Below, in pieces: positions 28,494-38,277 of a DNA stretch of 64,000 bases. Position numbers and translations under genes: made by a program. Below the pieces are notes generated by a model. The model was given only the letters and a program-made list of their open reading frames with translations. It was not told the origin of the DNA and did not search any database. The first letter of the stretch is position 1. The number at the start of each line of letters is the position of its first letter. The stretch spans positions 248,001 through 312,000 of the forward strand of contig NZ_JACEFJ010000003.1 of assembly GCF_015354735.1 (NCBI RefSeq), in the 5' to 3' direction. This DNA comes from Pararhodonellum marinum (GTDB lineage: Bacteria; Bacteroidota; Bacteroidia; Cytophagales; Cyclobacteriaceae).

Positions 28494-30068
28494 ATGAAGA
28501 AAATAGTATTGATCACACTCTCTATCCTTGTTTTCCTGCTGATAGGGATAAGCATTTTTACAGCCTACCAGTTCAGAGACCGGCACAGAGGTTATGCCCT
28601 AGACCTTAGCATAAATAGTAAAGCTCCTCAGACCATTCAAGCCGGATTTTCCAAAATAGATATCACTCCACAAAATTTCGATACCTGGAATGATCATAAT
28701 CAAGATGGAGTCTATGACCTTGAAGCGGGAGACACTTATAATGACCTGAATGGAAATGGGAAGTTTGACCCAATTTGGTTGGCCGGTTTCCACCAAAGTC
28801 GCCCTGCAAATGGCGTAAATGATCCTTTATGGGCAAGAACCATGTTTTTGAACGATGGTCAAACAAAAATAGCCCTTTGTGTGATCGACATGATAGGTTT
28901 TGGAAACGATGAAGTTTTAAAGGCCAGGAAGAAAATCCAAGAATCCATGGATCTGGATTATGTGATCATTTCCAGTACACATGTGCATTCTTCTCCAGAC
29001 CTGATGGGCATGTGGGGTCCCAATGAGTATAAAAGTGGAGTAAACCCAACTTATCTGAATCAGGTGATTGATGGAATTGTAGAATCGGTGAACCTAGCTG
29101 TTCAAAATAGCCAAGCGGCTTATTTCAAACTGGCAGAAGATTTAGATGGCGCTTTGGACTTGGTAGGGGACACAAGGGATCCGCAGGTTTTTGATGCAGG
29201 GCTACGTGTCATGCAGGTGTTGTCCAAAGAAAGCAATGAAACCTTGGGAACTTTGTTGAACTGGGGAAACCATCCCGAAACCCTCTGGTTGGAAAATGTT
29301 CTGATCAGTTCTGATTTTCCCCATTTTTTCAGAAAGTATGTGGAAGATGGCATCTTTGAAGGTGATAGCCTCCTGCACCCTGGTCTTGGAGGTGTGGCTG
29401 TTTTTATGAATGGGGCCGTTGGTGGCCTGATGACCACCCATCCAAGTGTACCCGTCATTCATCCCTTATCGGGTGAGGAACTTCTTGAAGAAAATGTAGC
29501 CAAAATTGATGCTCAGGGCATGGCATTGGCACAAATTGCCTTAGAAGCTTTAGAAAATCAATCATGGATAATGGATGAAGCTTCCATCAGTCTCCGTGCC
29601 AAAAGTATCTTGCTTCCTATGGATAACGACCTTTTCCTATTAGCAGCTTGGCTCAGGATTTTTGATAGGGGTTTTGTGACGTGGCGCCATATCAGGTCTG
29701 AGGTGGCTGTTTGGACTTTAGGCCCTATAAGTTTTGTTCATTTTCCTGGAGAACTTTATCCCGAAATCCTGAATGGTGGTGTGGAATCCCCCGAGGGTCA
29801 GGATTATTCAATTGATCCAGTTGAAGTACCTGCCATCCGGGATAAAATGCCTGGTAAGATGCGGTTTTTCAATGGCATGGCCAATGACATGATAGGATAC
29901 ATAGTGCCCAAAAGCCAATGGGATGCCGAGCCACCTTACACCTATGGTCGTGAAGAGCGACCCTATGGTGAGATCAATTCACTTGGCCCTCAAACGGCTC
30001 CAATATTACACCAAACTGTTATGGAATTGTTGGGTACATTAACCCCACCAATTGAAATAGGGAATTAA
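28494..30068 (+). CDS. Neutral/alkaline ceramidase-like hydrolase with Ca-binding insert
   Basis: This 524-residue protein has an N-terminal membrane anchor or signal (about 4-24). The N-terminal domain shows the neutral-ceramidase start (AGFSKIDITP, 50-59) and a THVHSSPD segment like the family's THTHSGP zinc site. Between them is an unusual insert with two calcium-loop motifs: DHNQDGVYD (67-75) and DLNGNGKFD (84-92), as in thrombospondin type 3 or dockerin loops. The start is ATG 28494. It lies 50 bp after the acyltransferase, probably in the same operon. The predicted role is hydrolysis of ceramide-like N-acyl lipids outside the cytoplasm. Its stop overlaps the convergent TrpF-like gene by 4 bp. 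Confidence 0.85.
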   Translation: MKKIVLITLSILVFLLIGISIFTAYQFRDRHRGYALDLSINSKAPQTIQAGFSKIDITPQNFDTWNDHNQDGVYDLEAGDTYNDLNGNGKFDPIWLAGFHQSRPANGVNDPLWARTMFLNDGQTKIALCVIDMIGFGNDEVLKARKKIQESMDLDYVIISSTHVHSSPDLMGMWGPNEYKSGVNPTYLNQVIDGIVESVNLAVQNSQAAYFKLAEDLDGALDLVGDTRDPQVFDAGLRVMQVLSKESNETLGTLLNWGNHPETLWLENVLISSDFPHFFRKYVEDGIFEGDSLLHPGLGGVAVFMNGAVGGLMTTHPSVPVIHPLSGEELLEENVAKIDAQGMALAQIALEALENQSWIMDEASISLRAKSILLPMDNDLFLLAAWLRIFDRGFVTWRHIRSEVAVWTLGPISFVHFPGELYPEILNGGVESPEGQDYSIDPVEVPAIRDKMPGKMRFFNGMANDMIGYIVPKSQWDAEPPYTYGREERPYGEINSLGPQTAPILHQTVMELLGTLTPPIEIGN

Positions 30069-30691
30069 TCACCTTCTTCGAGAACTTCCAGAATATCAGC
30101 AAGCTGATCAAAGTCCTTTAATCCGGGTTTGATTTCTTTGCTTCCACTCAATGCAATCCCTTTGGCTTTGGTAGCTTGAATCATTTCCTGGACATTGTCC
30201 TCATGGATACCAAAACCCAAAAGAACAGGAGCGGAGGCTGCCAATTCTTTGATCAAAGGGATAGACGCTTCGTCGAGTTCCATTTTTTCAGATTCAAGTA
30301 ATATGATAACATTTTGATCTTTAAAGCTTTGTGATTTACTTATTAAAGCTTCCAATTCAGTAGAGTCACGAAGAACTACTCTAAAAATCAATTGATAGCT
30401 GGTGTTCAGCAGCATCTGAATATGTGCTTCCTCCTGTATCTGAATCCACTTGATCGAAGGGTAGGATTTGAGTTGTTCCAAAATGTTTTGGGGATGGGCG
30501 AATTCAAATTCAGCGACATAATCCAGCCCTGATAGCCAATTGGTAATTTCCTTGAATTTTTCCGGGTCTATGTAGTCTGAATGGTTTTCTTCCAGATTAA
30601 ATCCCAAAAGATTGACATACATCCCTGCACAATAACGTGCATCGCTTAAGTTGTCAATATTCCCCACTTTCACAAAAGTACTTAAAGCCAT
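30065..30691 (-). CDS. TrpF-like (phosphoribosylanthranilate isomerase fold) protein, likely non-catalytic
   Basis: This protein of about 208 residues aligns with phosphoribosylanthranilate isomerase at the ends: MALSTFVKVGNIDNLSDARY at the start and IKPGLKDFDQLADILE at the C-terminus. The general-base cysteine of the KICG motif is replaced (KVGN). The Asp expected after the QLHG-type strand is also not visible (WIQIQEEAHI). It is therefore probably a degenerate paralogue with another role. The start is ATG 30691; the earlier Met at 30712 lies inside the -7 box. There are no trp genes around it. Confidence 0.78.
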   Translation of the reverse strand: MALSTFVKVGNIDNLSDARYCAGMYVNLLGFNLEENHSDYIDPEKFKEITNWLSGLDYVAEFEFAHPQNILEQLKSYPSIKWIQIQEEAHIQMLLNTSYQLIFRVVLRDSTELEALISKSQSFKDQNVIILLESEKMELDEASIPLIKELAASAPVLLGFGIHEDNVQEMIQATKAKGIALSGSKEIKPGLKDFDQLADILEVLEEGD

Positions 30692-30709
30692 TTCTCTCTG
30701 ATTTTGATA

Positions 30710-30717
30710 CAAAGATA
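30710..30717 (-). promoter_or_regulatory. -7 promoter box of the TrpF-like gene
   Basis: Minus strand TATCTTTG, exact TAnnTTTG, 18 bp upstream of the chosen ATG. It also shows the longer reading frame cannot be the true start. Confidence 0.6.
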
Positions 30718-30831
30718 ACCTTTAATCCCTTGACAAGCGAGCCCCATTTTAAAAATCCAAATCCAAAATTAATTGGCAAATGGTACTTAAATTCCAATAA
30801 TCTCGTATTTTTAGATTTTATTGCTTTCACG

Positions 30832-31518
30832 ATGAAAATTATCAGGCTTAGTTTATTTTTCTGTTGTACACCATTGATTTTTTCCTGCAATGACAAAATG
30901 GAGGAGCCCCTTGGTCTTGAATTGGATTTTCAGCCACTGGAAATCGGTAATTACTGGATTTATCAGGTAGATGAAATACAATACTTTGGGGAAGGGGACA
31001 GCGAAAGTTATTCTTTCTATTTTAGGGATAAAATAATGGATTCCTTTGAAAATGAAGAAGGTCTTGACGTTTTCCGACTGGTCAGAAGCAAATCGATTGA
31101 TGGTGTGGATTGGCAAAATGAAAGTGTATTCACCCTACAAATGGAGAAAAATAGCCTTGTTAAAAAGGAAGGCAATCAAGTGGAAGTCACTTTGGTTTTC
31201 CCTCCCATGGTGGGGAAATCTTGGGATGCCAATGTATATGATGCCAAACAAGCTGACTTCTATGCAATTACCGAGATGGGTATCATTCACTCTATAGGTA
31301 CAAATCAAGTAAATACACTGACTGTTTTGCAGGCGGATGAAGATGATGCCATTATTTTGAGAGATAAGCGATACCAGGTTTTTGGAAAAGGGATAGGTTT
31401 GGTCGAAAGCTATGAAGAAATTTTACAATATTGTTCGCGAAATGAATGCCTTGGCGAACAAATTATTGAAGAAGGTCGTTTTAGACACCTAAGCATTTCC
31501 GAATATGGTAAAAACTAG
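30832..31518 (+). CDS. Hypothetical lipoprotein
   Basis: This 228-residue protein starts MKIIRLSLFFCCTPLIFSCN, a lipoprotein signal with the lipobox cysteine at about residue 19. The mature part is a beta-rich domain with repeated Tyr/Phe and Asp/Glu (NYWIYQVDEIQYFG; FRLVRSKSIDG). It has two late cysteines (YCSRNECLG). I do not recognise a named family. The upstream in-frame extension has no signal sequence and is ignored. It overlaps the following subtilase gene by 14 bp, so the two are cotranscribed and may act together at the cell surface. Confidence 0.78.
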   Translation: MKIIRLSLFFCCTPLIFSCNDKMEEPLGLELDFQPLEIGNYWIYQVDEIQYFGEGDSESYSFYFRDKIMDSFENEEGLDVFRLVRSKSIDGVDWQNESVFTLQMEKNSLVKKEGNQVEVTLVFPPMVGKSWDANVYDAKQADFYAITEMGIIHSIGTNQVNTLTVLQADEDDAIILRDKRYQVFGKGIGLVESYEEILQYCSRNECLGEQIIEEGRFRHLSISEYGKN

Positions 31519-33145
31519 TCTGATCACCCTTTTGATTATCATCATTTCCGCTACAGATCAGTTTATTTATGCGCAGAACGCCTATGCAGTATTTTACAAA
31601 TACAAGCCACAAGAGCACTTTAGTCTGGATAATCCAGCTGAATTTTTAGGAGAAAAGGCACTATTGAGGCGTGCCAAAGAAGGGGTGGTTCCAGACAGCA
31701 CTGATTTACCGGTTTCTGATAGCTATGTTGCAACCCTTAAACCCATGGTCCAGAAGATCAAGTACCATTCCAAGTGGTTGAATGCTTCGGTGGTAAGGGC
31801 TGAGGAAAGTGACTTAGCCGCTATTTTGGATCTGCCATTTGTTGATAAAATAGATTATTTGGCTCCTGGGCCTCATGAAAATGGAAGATTGGGAAATAAA
31901 TCCGGGATTAAGGCCACGATAGAAAAGAAGAATGCCAACAAAAAAACCGAAGATTTCGAATTTCAAAACAGCCTCATAGGGATTCCCCAAATGTTTGCCG
32001 AGGGATTGACAGGGGCCGGTGTTACTGTTGCAGTGTTTGATGGAGGCTTTTTTAATGTCAATATTTTGCCTGCTTTCCAACATTTATTTGACAACAACCA
32101 AATCATTGCCACGAAAGACCTTGTTTTTGAGGAATCCGAAACCGTGTTCCACTCGAGTGGCCATGGGACAAATGTATTGTCTTTGATTGCGGCCTATCAA
32201 GAAGAAGCAATCATTGGCGGTGCGTACAATGCCAATTATGTGTTATGTCTAACCGAGGATGTCAGGTCTGAATACCGAATTGAGGAATACAACTGGGTAA
32301 GGGCTGCCGAGTTTGCAGATAGTTTAGGCACAGACATCATCAACAGTTCCCTGGGTTATTATGACTTTGATGACAGCTCCATGGATTATTCCATCATTGA
32401 CTTTGATGGAAAGACGGCAATTATTTCCCAAGGGGCAGCTTTGGCAGCAAAAAAAGGAATTTTGGTCGTGACTTCAGTTGGGAATTATGGAACCAGGGGA
32501 AGTAGCTCCCTTACTGCCCCATCGGATGCGGAGGGAATTTTGTCCGTAGGTTCGGTAGGAAGTAGCCTAGAACGGTCCAGCTTCAGTTCTATGGGGCCTA
32601 CCATCGATGGAAGGACCAAACCTGAATTGGTGGCATTTGGTCAGGGAGTTTCTCTTTTGCGCCCCAATGGAACAGTGGGAACTACCAATGGCACCTCCTT
32701 TTCTGCTCCTCAGGTAACTGCTTTGGCGGCAGGAATATGGGAAGGCAGACCCGAATGGACCAAAGATCAATTGTTAGACGCCTTACTCAATAGTGCCTCC
32801 CAAGCAGAAAATCCAGATTCGGCGGTTGGTTATGGCATTCCGGATTTTTATAAGGCTTATTTTGGTGAAATCCTTAATTTGGAACCGGAGTCGGAACCAG
32901 TGATATTCAGTCTTTATCCAAACCCCTTGGAGGGTCAGACCCTGTATTTTAAATATGGCAATACCAAAGGGTGTGAGTTTACGCTTTTTGATGTCCAAGG
33001 TAAGGTCATAGCCTACGAACAGCTCAAAAGAACGGACCATACATCTCCTTATGAGATCGAATTGGGTGGATTGAAAACGGGTCTATACATCGTCGAGTTA
33101 AAAGGAGAGCAGGTTCCCAAACGGGTCAAACTGCTTAAAAAGTAA
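31505..33145 (+). CDS. S8 subtilisin-like serine protease with type A T9SS sorting domain
   Basis: This 546-residue secreted protease has a signal peptide (1-23) and a pro-region. The catalytic triad is Asp179 (AVFDGGF), His220 (HSSGHGTN) and Ser398 (NGTSFSAPQV). The last ~80 residues (FSLYPNPLEGQTLYFKYG ... GLYIVELKG ... VKLLKK) form a type A T9SS C-terminal sorting domain. It is thus exported through the type IX system and either released or anchored by sugar-linked LPS. All catalytic residues are present. The start overlaps the lipoprotein gene, which suggests that the lipoprotein is an inhibitor, chaperone or substrate (inference only). Confidence 0.93.
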   Translation: MVKTSLITLLIIIISATDQFIYAQNAYAVFYKYKPQEHFSLDNPAEFLGEKALLRRAKEGVVPDSTDLPVSDSYVATLKPMVQKIKYHSKWLNASVVRAEESDLAAILDLPFVDKIDYLAPGPHENGRLGNKSGIKATIEKKNANKKTEDFEFQNSLIGIPQMFAEGLTGAGVTVAVFDGGFFNVNILPAFQHLFDNNQIIATKDLVFEESETVFHSSGHGTNVLSLIAAYQEEAIIGGAYNANYVLCLTEDVRSEYRIEEYNWVRAAEFADSLGTDIINSSLGYYDFDDSSMDYSIIDFDGKTAIISQGAALAAKKGILVVTSVGNYGTRGSSSLTAPSDAEGILSVGSVGSSLERSSFSSMGPTIDGRTKPELVAFGQGVSLLRPNGTVGTTNGTSFSAPQVTALAAGIWEGRPEWTKDQLLDALLNSASQAENPDSAVGYGIPDFYKAYFGEILNLEPESEPVIFSLYPNPLEGQTLYFKYGNTKGCEFTLFDVQGKVIAYEQLKRTDHTSPYEIELGGLKTGLYIVELKGEQVPKRVKLLKK

Positions 33146-33201
33146 AAGAATTTACAGTTCCGGTTATTTTTTATTTTCTTTGCACTCAAATTCAGTTTTC
33201 T

Positions 33202-33852
33202 ATGAGTGCTTTGATCGCCCCTTCAATTCTGGCAGCAGACTTTGCCAATTTACAGCAAGAAATCGAAATGTTAAACCGGTCTGAGGCCGACTACATCCAT
33301 GTGGATATCATGGACGGGGTTTTTGTACCTAACATTTCTTTTGGGATTCCAGTGACCGAGGCGGTCAACCGGCATGCCAAAAAGCCGCTTGATGTTCATC
33401 TGATGATCGTAAATCCGGATCACTACCTTGAAGCTTTTCAAAAAGCAGGTGCAGCCATCATTTCTGTTCATTATGAGGCATGTACCCATTTGCATAGAAC
33501 CTTACAAGCTATCAAGGACTTGGGTTGTAAGGCGGGAGTGGCCATCAATCCTCATACCCCAGTTGAGCTGTTGGAAGATGTCTTAGTAGACATTGATTTG
33601 GTTTGTATGATGTCAGTCAATCCGGGGTTTGGCGGGCAAAAATTTATTCCCAAAACCTATGACAAGATCAAAAAACTCAAAGCCATGATAAATAGCACCC
33701 GGGCGCATACCTTGATTGAAATTGATGGGGGGATTAATGAAGAAAATGCACCTAAATTGGTGGAATGTGGTGCAGATGTTCTTGTTGCCGGTAATTTTGT
33801 TTTTTCAAATGAGGATCCCATCAGAACCATTTCTGCATTGAAAAAGTTATAA
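33202..33852 (+). CDS. rpe: Ribulose-phosphate 3-epimerase
   Basis: This 216-residue TIM-barrel enzyme interconverts ribulose 5-phosphate and xylulose 5-phosphate in the pentose phosphate pathway. It shows the start motif IAPSILAADFANL, the metal and catalytic signature LDVHLMIVNPDHY, the MSVNPGFGGQKFIP loop and the second catalytic EIDGGINEEN. Length and motifs are all canonical. It stands 56 bp after the subtilase, with its own likely promoter in the AT-rich gap, and is unlikely to be functionally linked to it. Confidence 0.97.
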   Translation: MSALIAPSILAADFANLQQEIEMLNRSEADYIHVDIMDGVFVPNISFGIPVTEAVNRHAKKPLDVHLMIVNPDHYLEAFQKAGAAIISVHYEACTHLHRTLQAIKDLGCKAGVAINPHTPVELLEDVLVDIDLVCMMSVNPGFGGQKFIPKTYDKIKKLKAMINSTRAHTLIEIDGGINEENAPKLVECGADVLVAGNFVFSNEDPIRTISALKKL

Positions 33853-33997
33853 ATATGTTATTTCATTAAGAAATGAATTTTTTAACAACCATTAACATAA
33901 AAATAAAGCCTATTTGAGGGTTTTTCTTGTGATAAAGGGGATATTGTCTTTAATTGAAAATTAATTGAAAACTTAAATCTATAAACAAACTACAATC

Positions 33998-34489
33998 ATG
34001 ATGAAGCGATTATTTATATTGTCCTTTCTTTTGTTGGGATTCTTCAGCGTAAATGTTATTGCTCAGGACACAGAAGAAATAACCGATGAGGAATTGGCCA
34101 AATTCGCCGCCATGGAGGATTCGGTGCTTGCTTTCTACGAAATGAAAAATGAAGAATTGATCACAATGATCAAGGAAAATGAAGTGATCGATGGTGCAGG
34201 TCGGTACAATGACATCAAAGCTGCCTGGGGTAACGAAGAAAAAATGGCTGAAATCGAGGTGACAGAAGAAGAAAAGACGGCTTATCAAGAAATACTGGAT
34301 TTTATGGGTTCTCTCAGCGAAGAAGTTAGGGATCTTAAAGTCGGCTTGATCAAAGATGAGGATGTTTTGGGAGCAGCCACTTACAACAAAATCAATAATG
34401 CCATCAAATCAAATCCTGAAGTAAAAGAAAAAGTCGATAACCTGATCGCCCAACTTAAAACCGAAAGGACAAACGAAGACGAAAATTAA
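33998..34489 (+). CDS. Small secreted protein resembling DUF4168
   Basis: This 163-residue protein has a clear signal peptide (MMKRLFILSFLLLGFFSVNV...AQ). The mature part is acidic and helical, with DEELAKFAAMEDSVLAFYE and a late LGAATYNKINNAIKSNPE segment. That pattern recalls DUF4168 envelope proteins. No enzyme motif is visible. The gene is monocistronic and ends at a strong terminator. The likely location is the periplasm. Confidence 0.75.
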   Translation: MMKRLFILSFLLLGFFSVNVIAQDTEEITDEELAKFAAMEDSVLAFYEMKNEELITMIKENEVIDGAGRYNDIKAAWGNEEKMAEIEVTEEEKTAYQEILDFMGSLSEEVRDLKVGLIKDEDVLGAATYNKINNAIKSNPEVKEKVDNLIAQLKTERTNEDEN

Positions 34490-34526
34490 GCGATATTTAC
34501 ATATTTCTTAGAAAAATACTATATTT

Positions 34527-34555
34527 AAAGCCTTCCCCCTCGGGAAGGCTTTTTG
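34527..34555 (+). terminator. Intrinsic terminator after the DUF4168-like gene
   Basis: AAAGCCTTCCC pairs with GGGAAGGCTTT around a 4-nt loop (11-bp stem) and runs into Ts. Confidence 0.85.
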
Positions 34556-34604
34556 TTTTCATGACAATCCCTTTTATTTGTAAATGTATTGATAGATGTG
34601 AAGT

Positions 34605-35600
34605 ATGAAAAATAATCGCTTAGCACCAAGACTTTTTCTTCTGTTGTGTTGCCTGATCCCTTTTTTAGTCCAAGCCCAGGATGAGGATATTTTTGGTATT
34701 GATACCAGAATCGATAAGAAAAAATCCAAGAAGAACAACACAGTTATGTTAGGTAATGTATTGGGGGGAATTGGCTTAGAACTTTCAACAGGCGTCAATC
34801 GGATGTACAGTACGATGCCTTTTTCCAGTGTTGACCCCAGTCTATATCCCATCCAGCAAATCAATAATTTGGAAAATCCGAGCCCATTGGAAAGTGGGGA
34901 AGAAATCGAATTTAAGGATGATGGATTTGTTTTTCCTTTCCGGGCTGGAATCAGGATCAATTTCTCCGATTTTCTTTCCTTGGGAGGGGGATACGGAAGA
35001 GAATGGGGTTCCATCGATCCGATGGAAGGAGGCAACCACCGATTTAATTTTGAAGGATCCGGTTTTACTTTCGACAGACTCTACGGAACAGTGGGCTTGG
35101 TGGTGTTTGATTCAAAAAAAAGAATAGCCTTTATCAATCGAAAGTATAAAAAATACGACGAGAACAATACGTTTATGCAGACCCAAAAAAGGTTGAGGGT
35201 CAATCAAGAGTATTATTGGCGTTTTTTGATCGATGGAGAATTCGGTACCATGATGATCCGGAAAAGTTTTGATCCTGCCTTAACGAGTGCAAAACCCTAC
35301 TATGGTTTTGGATTGAGGATTGAAAAACAGCTTTCGGAATTTTCTGAATTGTTTTTTAGGCCTGCAGTGGAGTTTAGGTCATTCAATTATCAGCGACCTA
35401 CTATAGAAGAAATTCAGCAGCTGAACCAAACCGTCATTACTTTTCAAGTAGGCGTTACCATGCGTATGCCTGGTGTGAAAAAATGCAAAGTCCCAGGTTG
35501 TGGTGTGGTCATGAACCACCTGCACGATGACAGAGAATACAGGGGGAGCTCTATTTTTAAGCGCCAAAATAGAAAAGTAGGTCAATGGATCAAAAATTAG
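34605..35600 (+). CDS. Outer-membrane beta-barrel-like protein
   Basis: This 331-residue protein has a signal peptide (...PFLVQAQ) and then a basic spacer (DKKKSKKNN). Alternating amphipathic strands follow that look like a porin-type barrel (GGIGLELSTGVN; FRAGIRINFSDFLSLGGGYG; FDRLYGTVGLVVFD; YYGFGLRIEKQLSEF). Two cysteines sit in a late KKCKVPGCGVV segment. It resembles PorP/SprF-like or OprD-like small barrels only in shape, and I cannot name the family. It is followed 87 bp later by gyrA but is unlikely to be related to it. Confidence 0.72.
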   Translation: MKNNRLAPRLFLLLCCLIPFLVQAQDEDIFGIDTRIDKKKSKKNNTVMLGNVLGGIGLELSTGVNRMYSTMPFSSVDPSLYPIQQINNLENPSPLESGEEIEFKDDGFVFPFRAGIRINFSDFLSLGGGYGREWGSIDPMEGGNHRFNFEGSGFTFDRLYGTVGLVVFDSKKRIAFINRKYKKYDENNTFMQTQKRLRVNQEYYWRFLIDGEFGTMMIRKSFDPALTSAKPYYGFGLRIEKQLSEFSELFFRPAVEFRSFNYQRPTIEEIQQLNQTVITFQVGVTMRMPGVKKCKVPGCGVVMNHLHDDREYRGSSIFKRQNRKVGQWIKN

Positions 35601-35687
35601 CCGATTTAAAGTCCAACTGAATAATATTGTATTTCAAAACCCTATTCTTTTTATTAACTTGCAGCTTAATTACCGAAATAATCACTT

Positions 35688-38237
35688 ATGGCTCACGGAG
35701 AGAACGAGAACATTATACCAATTAACATTGAAGAAGAAATGCGTGGAGCCTACATCGATTATTCGATGTCGGTTATTGTTTCCAGAGCACTTCCAGACGT
35801 CCGTGACGGACTGAAACCAGTACACAGAAGAATACTTTTTGGCATGCAGGAATTGGGTGTGCTGCACAACAAAGCCCATAAAAAATCAGCAAGGATAGTC
35901 GGTGAAGTACTAGGTAAGTACCACCCCCATGGCGATAGTGCAGTATACGAAACCATGGTCAGAATGGCCCAGGATTGGTCTTTGAGGTATCCATTGGTAG
36001 ATGGGCAAGGTAACTTTGGCTCCATAGATGGGGACAATCCCGCTGCCATGAGGTATACAGAAGCCAGGCTGAAGCGCATAGCAGAAGAATTGTTGATTGA
36101 TATCAATAAGGAAACCGTTGATTTTCAGCTCAACTTTGATGACTCTTTGAAAGAGCCAGTGGTTTTACCGGCTAAAATCCCAGCATTGTTGCTCAATGGT
36201 GCCTCAGGAATTGCAGTGGGTATGGCTACCAACATGGCTCCCCATAACTTGGGTGAGGTAGTGGATGGCATCGTGGCCTACATAGACAACAATGACATCA
36301 CCATCCCTGAACTGATGGAACACATCATTGCTCCTGATTTCCCAACGGGAGGTATCATATATGGTTACAATGGGGTCAAATCTGCTTTCGAGACGGGAAG
36401 AGGTAGGGTAGTGGTAAGAGGGAAAGCGGCTATTGAGACCAAAGACAACGGTCGAGAAATGATCGTCATCACGGAAATTCCTTACTTGGTCAACAAAGCC
36501 AACATGGTGGAAAAAACCGCACAGCTGATCCACGAGAAAAAGCTTGAAGGCATTTCTGCCATCAGGGACGAATCGGATAGACAGGGGATGCGGGTAGTAT
36601 ACGAACTAAAAAGAGATGCCATTTCGAGTGTCATTCTCAATAACTTATACAAATATACCGGACTTCAAACTTCCTTCAGTGTCAACAATGTGGCCTTGGT
36701 AAAAGGCAGGCCGCAAACGCTCAACCTGAAAGACATGATCCATCACTATGTCAACCATAGGCATGAGGTAGTGATTAGAAGGACTGAATATGAATTAAGA
36801 GAAGCGGAAAAAAGAGCCCATATTCTTTTGGGCTACCTGATTGCATTAGACAACCTTGATGAAGTCATTAGTTTGATCAGAAGTTCCAGAGATCCTGAAA
36901 CAGCGCGAACCAGTCTGATGGAAAGGTTTGAATTGTCAGAAATCCAGGCAAGGGCCATCCTTGACATGAGATTACAGCGACTTACCGGCATGGAACGGGA
37001 AAAAATTCAGAACGAGTACGATGAGATCATGAAACTCATCGAAGAACTGAAAGAAATCCTGGCCAACGAAGACAAGCGGATGCAGATCATCAAAGATGAG
37101 CTTCAAGAAATAAGAACCAGGTATGCCGATGAGCGGAGAACTACCATTGAGCACAATGCGGAGGACTTCAGCTATGAGGATATGATTCCAAATGAAGAAG
37201 TTATCATCACTGTTTCTCATGAGGGTTATGTGAAAAGAACCGCTCTTACAGAATATCGAACACAAAGCAGGGGAGGAGTTGGATCCAAAGGGGTTTCTAC
37301 CAAAGAGGACGATTTTACAGAATACCTGTTTACTGCTTCCACCCATAATTACCTCCTCATCTTTACGGACAAAGGAAAACTTTTCTGGCTCAAAACTTAC
37401 GCCATACCAGAAGGAAGTAAGGTATCCAAGGGCAGGCCTATTCAAAACCTGATCAACATAGAAAATGATGATAAGATCAGGTCCATCATACAAGTAGGTG
37501 ACCTAAAAGATGATGATTACATCAACAACAACTATCTGGTTATGGTCACAAGACAAGGGTTGATCAAAAAAACTACGTTGGAGCAATATTCAAGACCCAG
37601 GACCAATGGCATCATTGCCCTCAATATAAGGGAAGACGATCAATTGATCAATGTAGAAATGACCAATGGAGATACGCATATCGTGATTGCTGCTAAATCG
37701 GGCAGGGCGATCCATTTCCATGAATCAGCAGTGAGGCCGATGGGAAGAACCGCCACCGGTGTAAAAGCCATCAAATTGGCAGGAAATGAAGATTTTGTGG
37801 TTGGCATGGTTTGTGTTTCCAGAGAAGATGCCAGCTTGCTGGTCGTTTCGGAAAGGGGATATGGCAAAAGGTCACTCATGGATGAATACCGGATTACCAA
37901 CAGGGGTGGCAAAGGCGTGAAAGCAATGAATGTTACTGAAAAAACAGGCAATCTGGTTGCAATCAAGGAAGTTATTGATAGTGATGATCTGATGATCATC
38001 AACAAATCAGGGATCATCATTCGGACGCCAGTTTCCGCCTTAAGGGTAATGGGAAGAGCCACACAGGGAGTCAGGTTGATCAAATTGAATGAGAACGATG
38101 AAATCTCCTCGGTTGAAAAAATCAAAGTAGTAGAAGTAGATGAACTGGAAGAATTACCCACTGATGGAATGATTACTGATGATTCAGAAAAAGAAACTCC
38201 CGATGATCCAGATTTAGACAATGGATCTGAAAAATAA
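35688..38237 (+). CDS. gyrA: DNA gyrase subunit A
   Basis: This 849-residue type II topoisomerase subunit cuts and religates DNA during negative supercoiling. The catalytic tyrosine is Tyr123 in [10 protein letters not shown]. The quinolone region has Ser84 and Glu88 ([10 protein letters not shown]), so the usual resistance changes at the first position are absent. The C-terminal beta-pinwheel has the GyrA-box-like QSRGGVG and further repeats (NRGGKG). The tail is very acidic (about the last 30 residues). Length is normal. It is followed after 40 bp by a TPR protein. Confidence 0.97.
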   Translation: MAHGENENIIPINIEEEMRGAYIDYSMSVIVSRALPDVRDGLKPVHRRILFGMQELGVLHNKAHKKSARIVGEVLGKYHPHGDSAVYETMVRMAQDWSLRYPLVDGQGNFGSIDGDNPAAMRYTEARLKRIAEELLIDINKETVDFQLNFDDSLKEPVVLPAKIPALLLNGASGIAVGMATNMAPHNLGEVVDGIVAYIDNNDITIPELMEHIIAPDFPTGGIIYGYNGVKSAFETGRGRVVVRGKAAIETKDNGREMIVITEIPYLVNKANMVEKTAQLIHEKKLEGISAIRDESDRQGMRVVYELKRDAISSVILNNLYKYTGLQTSFSVNNVALVKGRPQTLNLKDMIHHYVNHRHEVVIRRTEYELREAEKRAHILLGYLIALDNLDEVISLIRSSRDPETARTSLMERFELSEIQARAILDMRLQRLTGMEREKIQNEYDEIMKLIEELKEILANEDKRMQIIKDELQEIRTRYADERRTTIEHNAEDFSYEDMIPNEEVIITVSHEGYVKRTALTEYRTQSRGGVGSKGVSTKEDDFTEYLFTASTHNYLLIFTDKGKLFWLKTYAIPEGSKVSKGRPIQNLINIENDDKIRSIIQVGDLKDDDYINNNYLVMVTRQGLIKKTTLEQYSRPRTNGIIALNIREDDQLINVEMTNGDTHIVIAAKSGRAIHFHESAVRPMGRTATGVKAIKLAGNEDFVVGMVCVSREDASLLVVSERGYGKRSLMDEYRITNRGGKGVKAMNVTEKTGNLVAIKEVIDSDDLMIINKSGIIIRTPVSALRVMGRATQGVRLIKLNENDEISSVEKIKVVEVDELEELPTDGMITDDSEKETPDDPDLDNGSEK

Positions 38238-38277
38238 ACAAATACACATTTCAAAAACCAAGAAAATCGAATATACA

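Noticed and set aside
30637-30831. N-terminal 65-codon extension of the lipoprotein at 30832
   Set aside because: It overlaps the divergent TrpF-like gene and its promoter; the signal peptide begins at the internal ATG.
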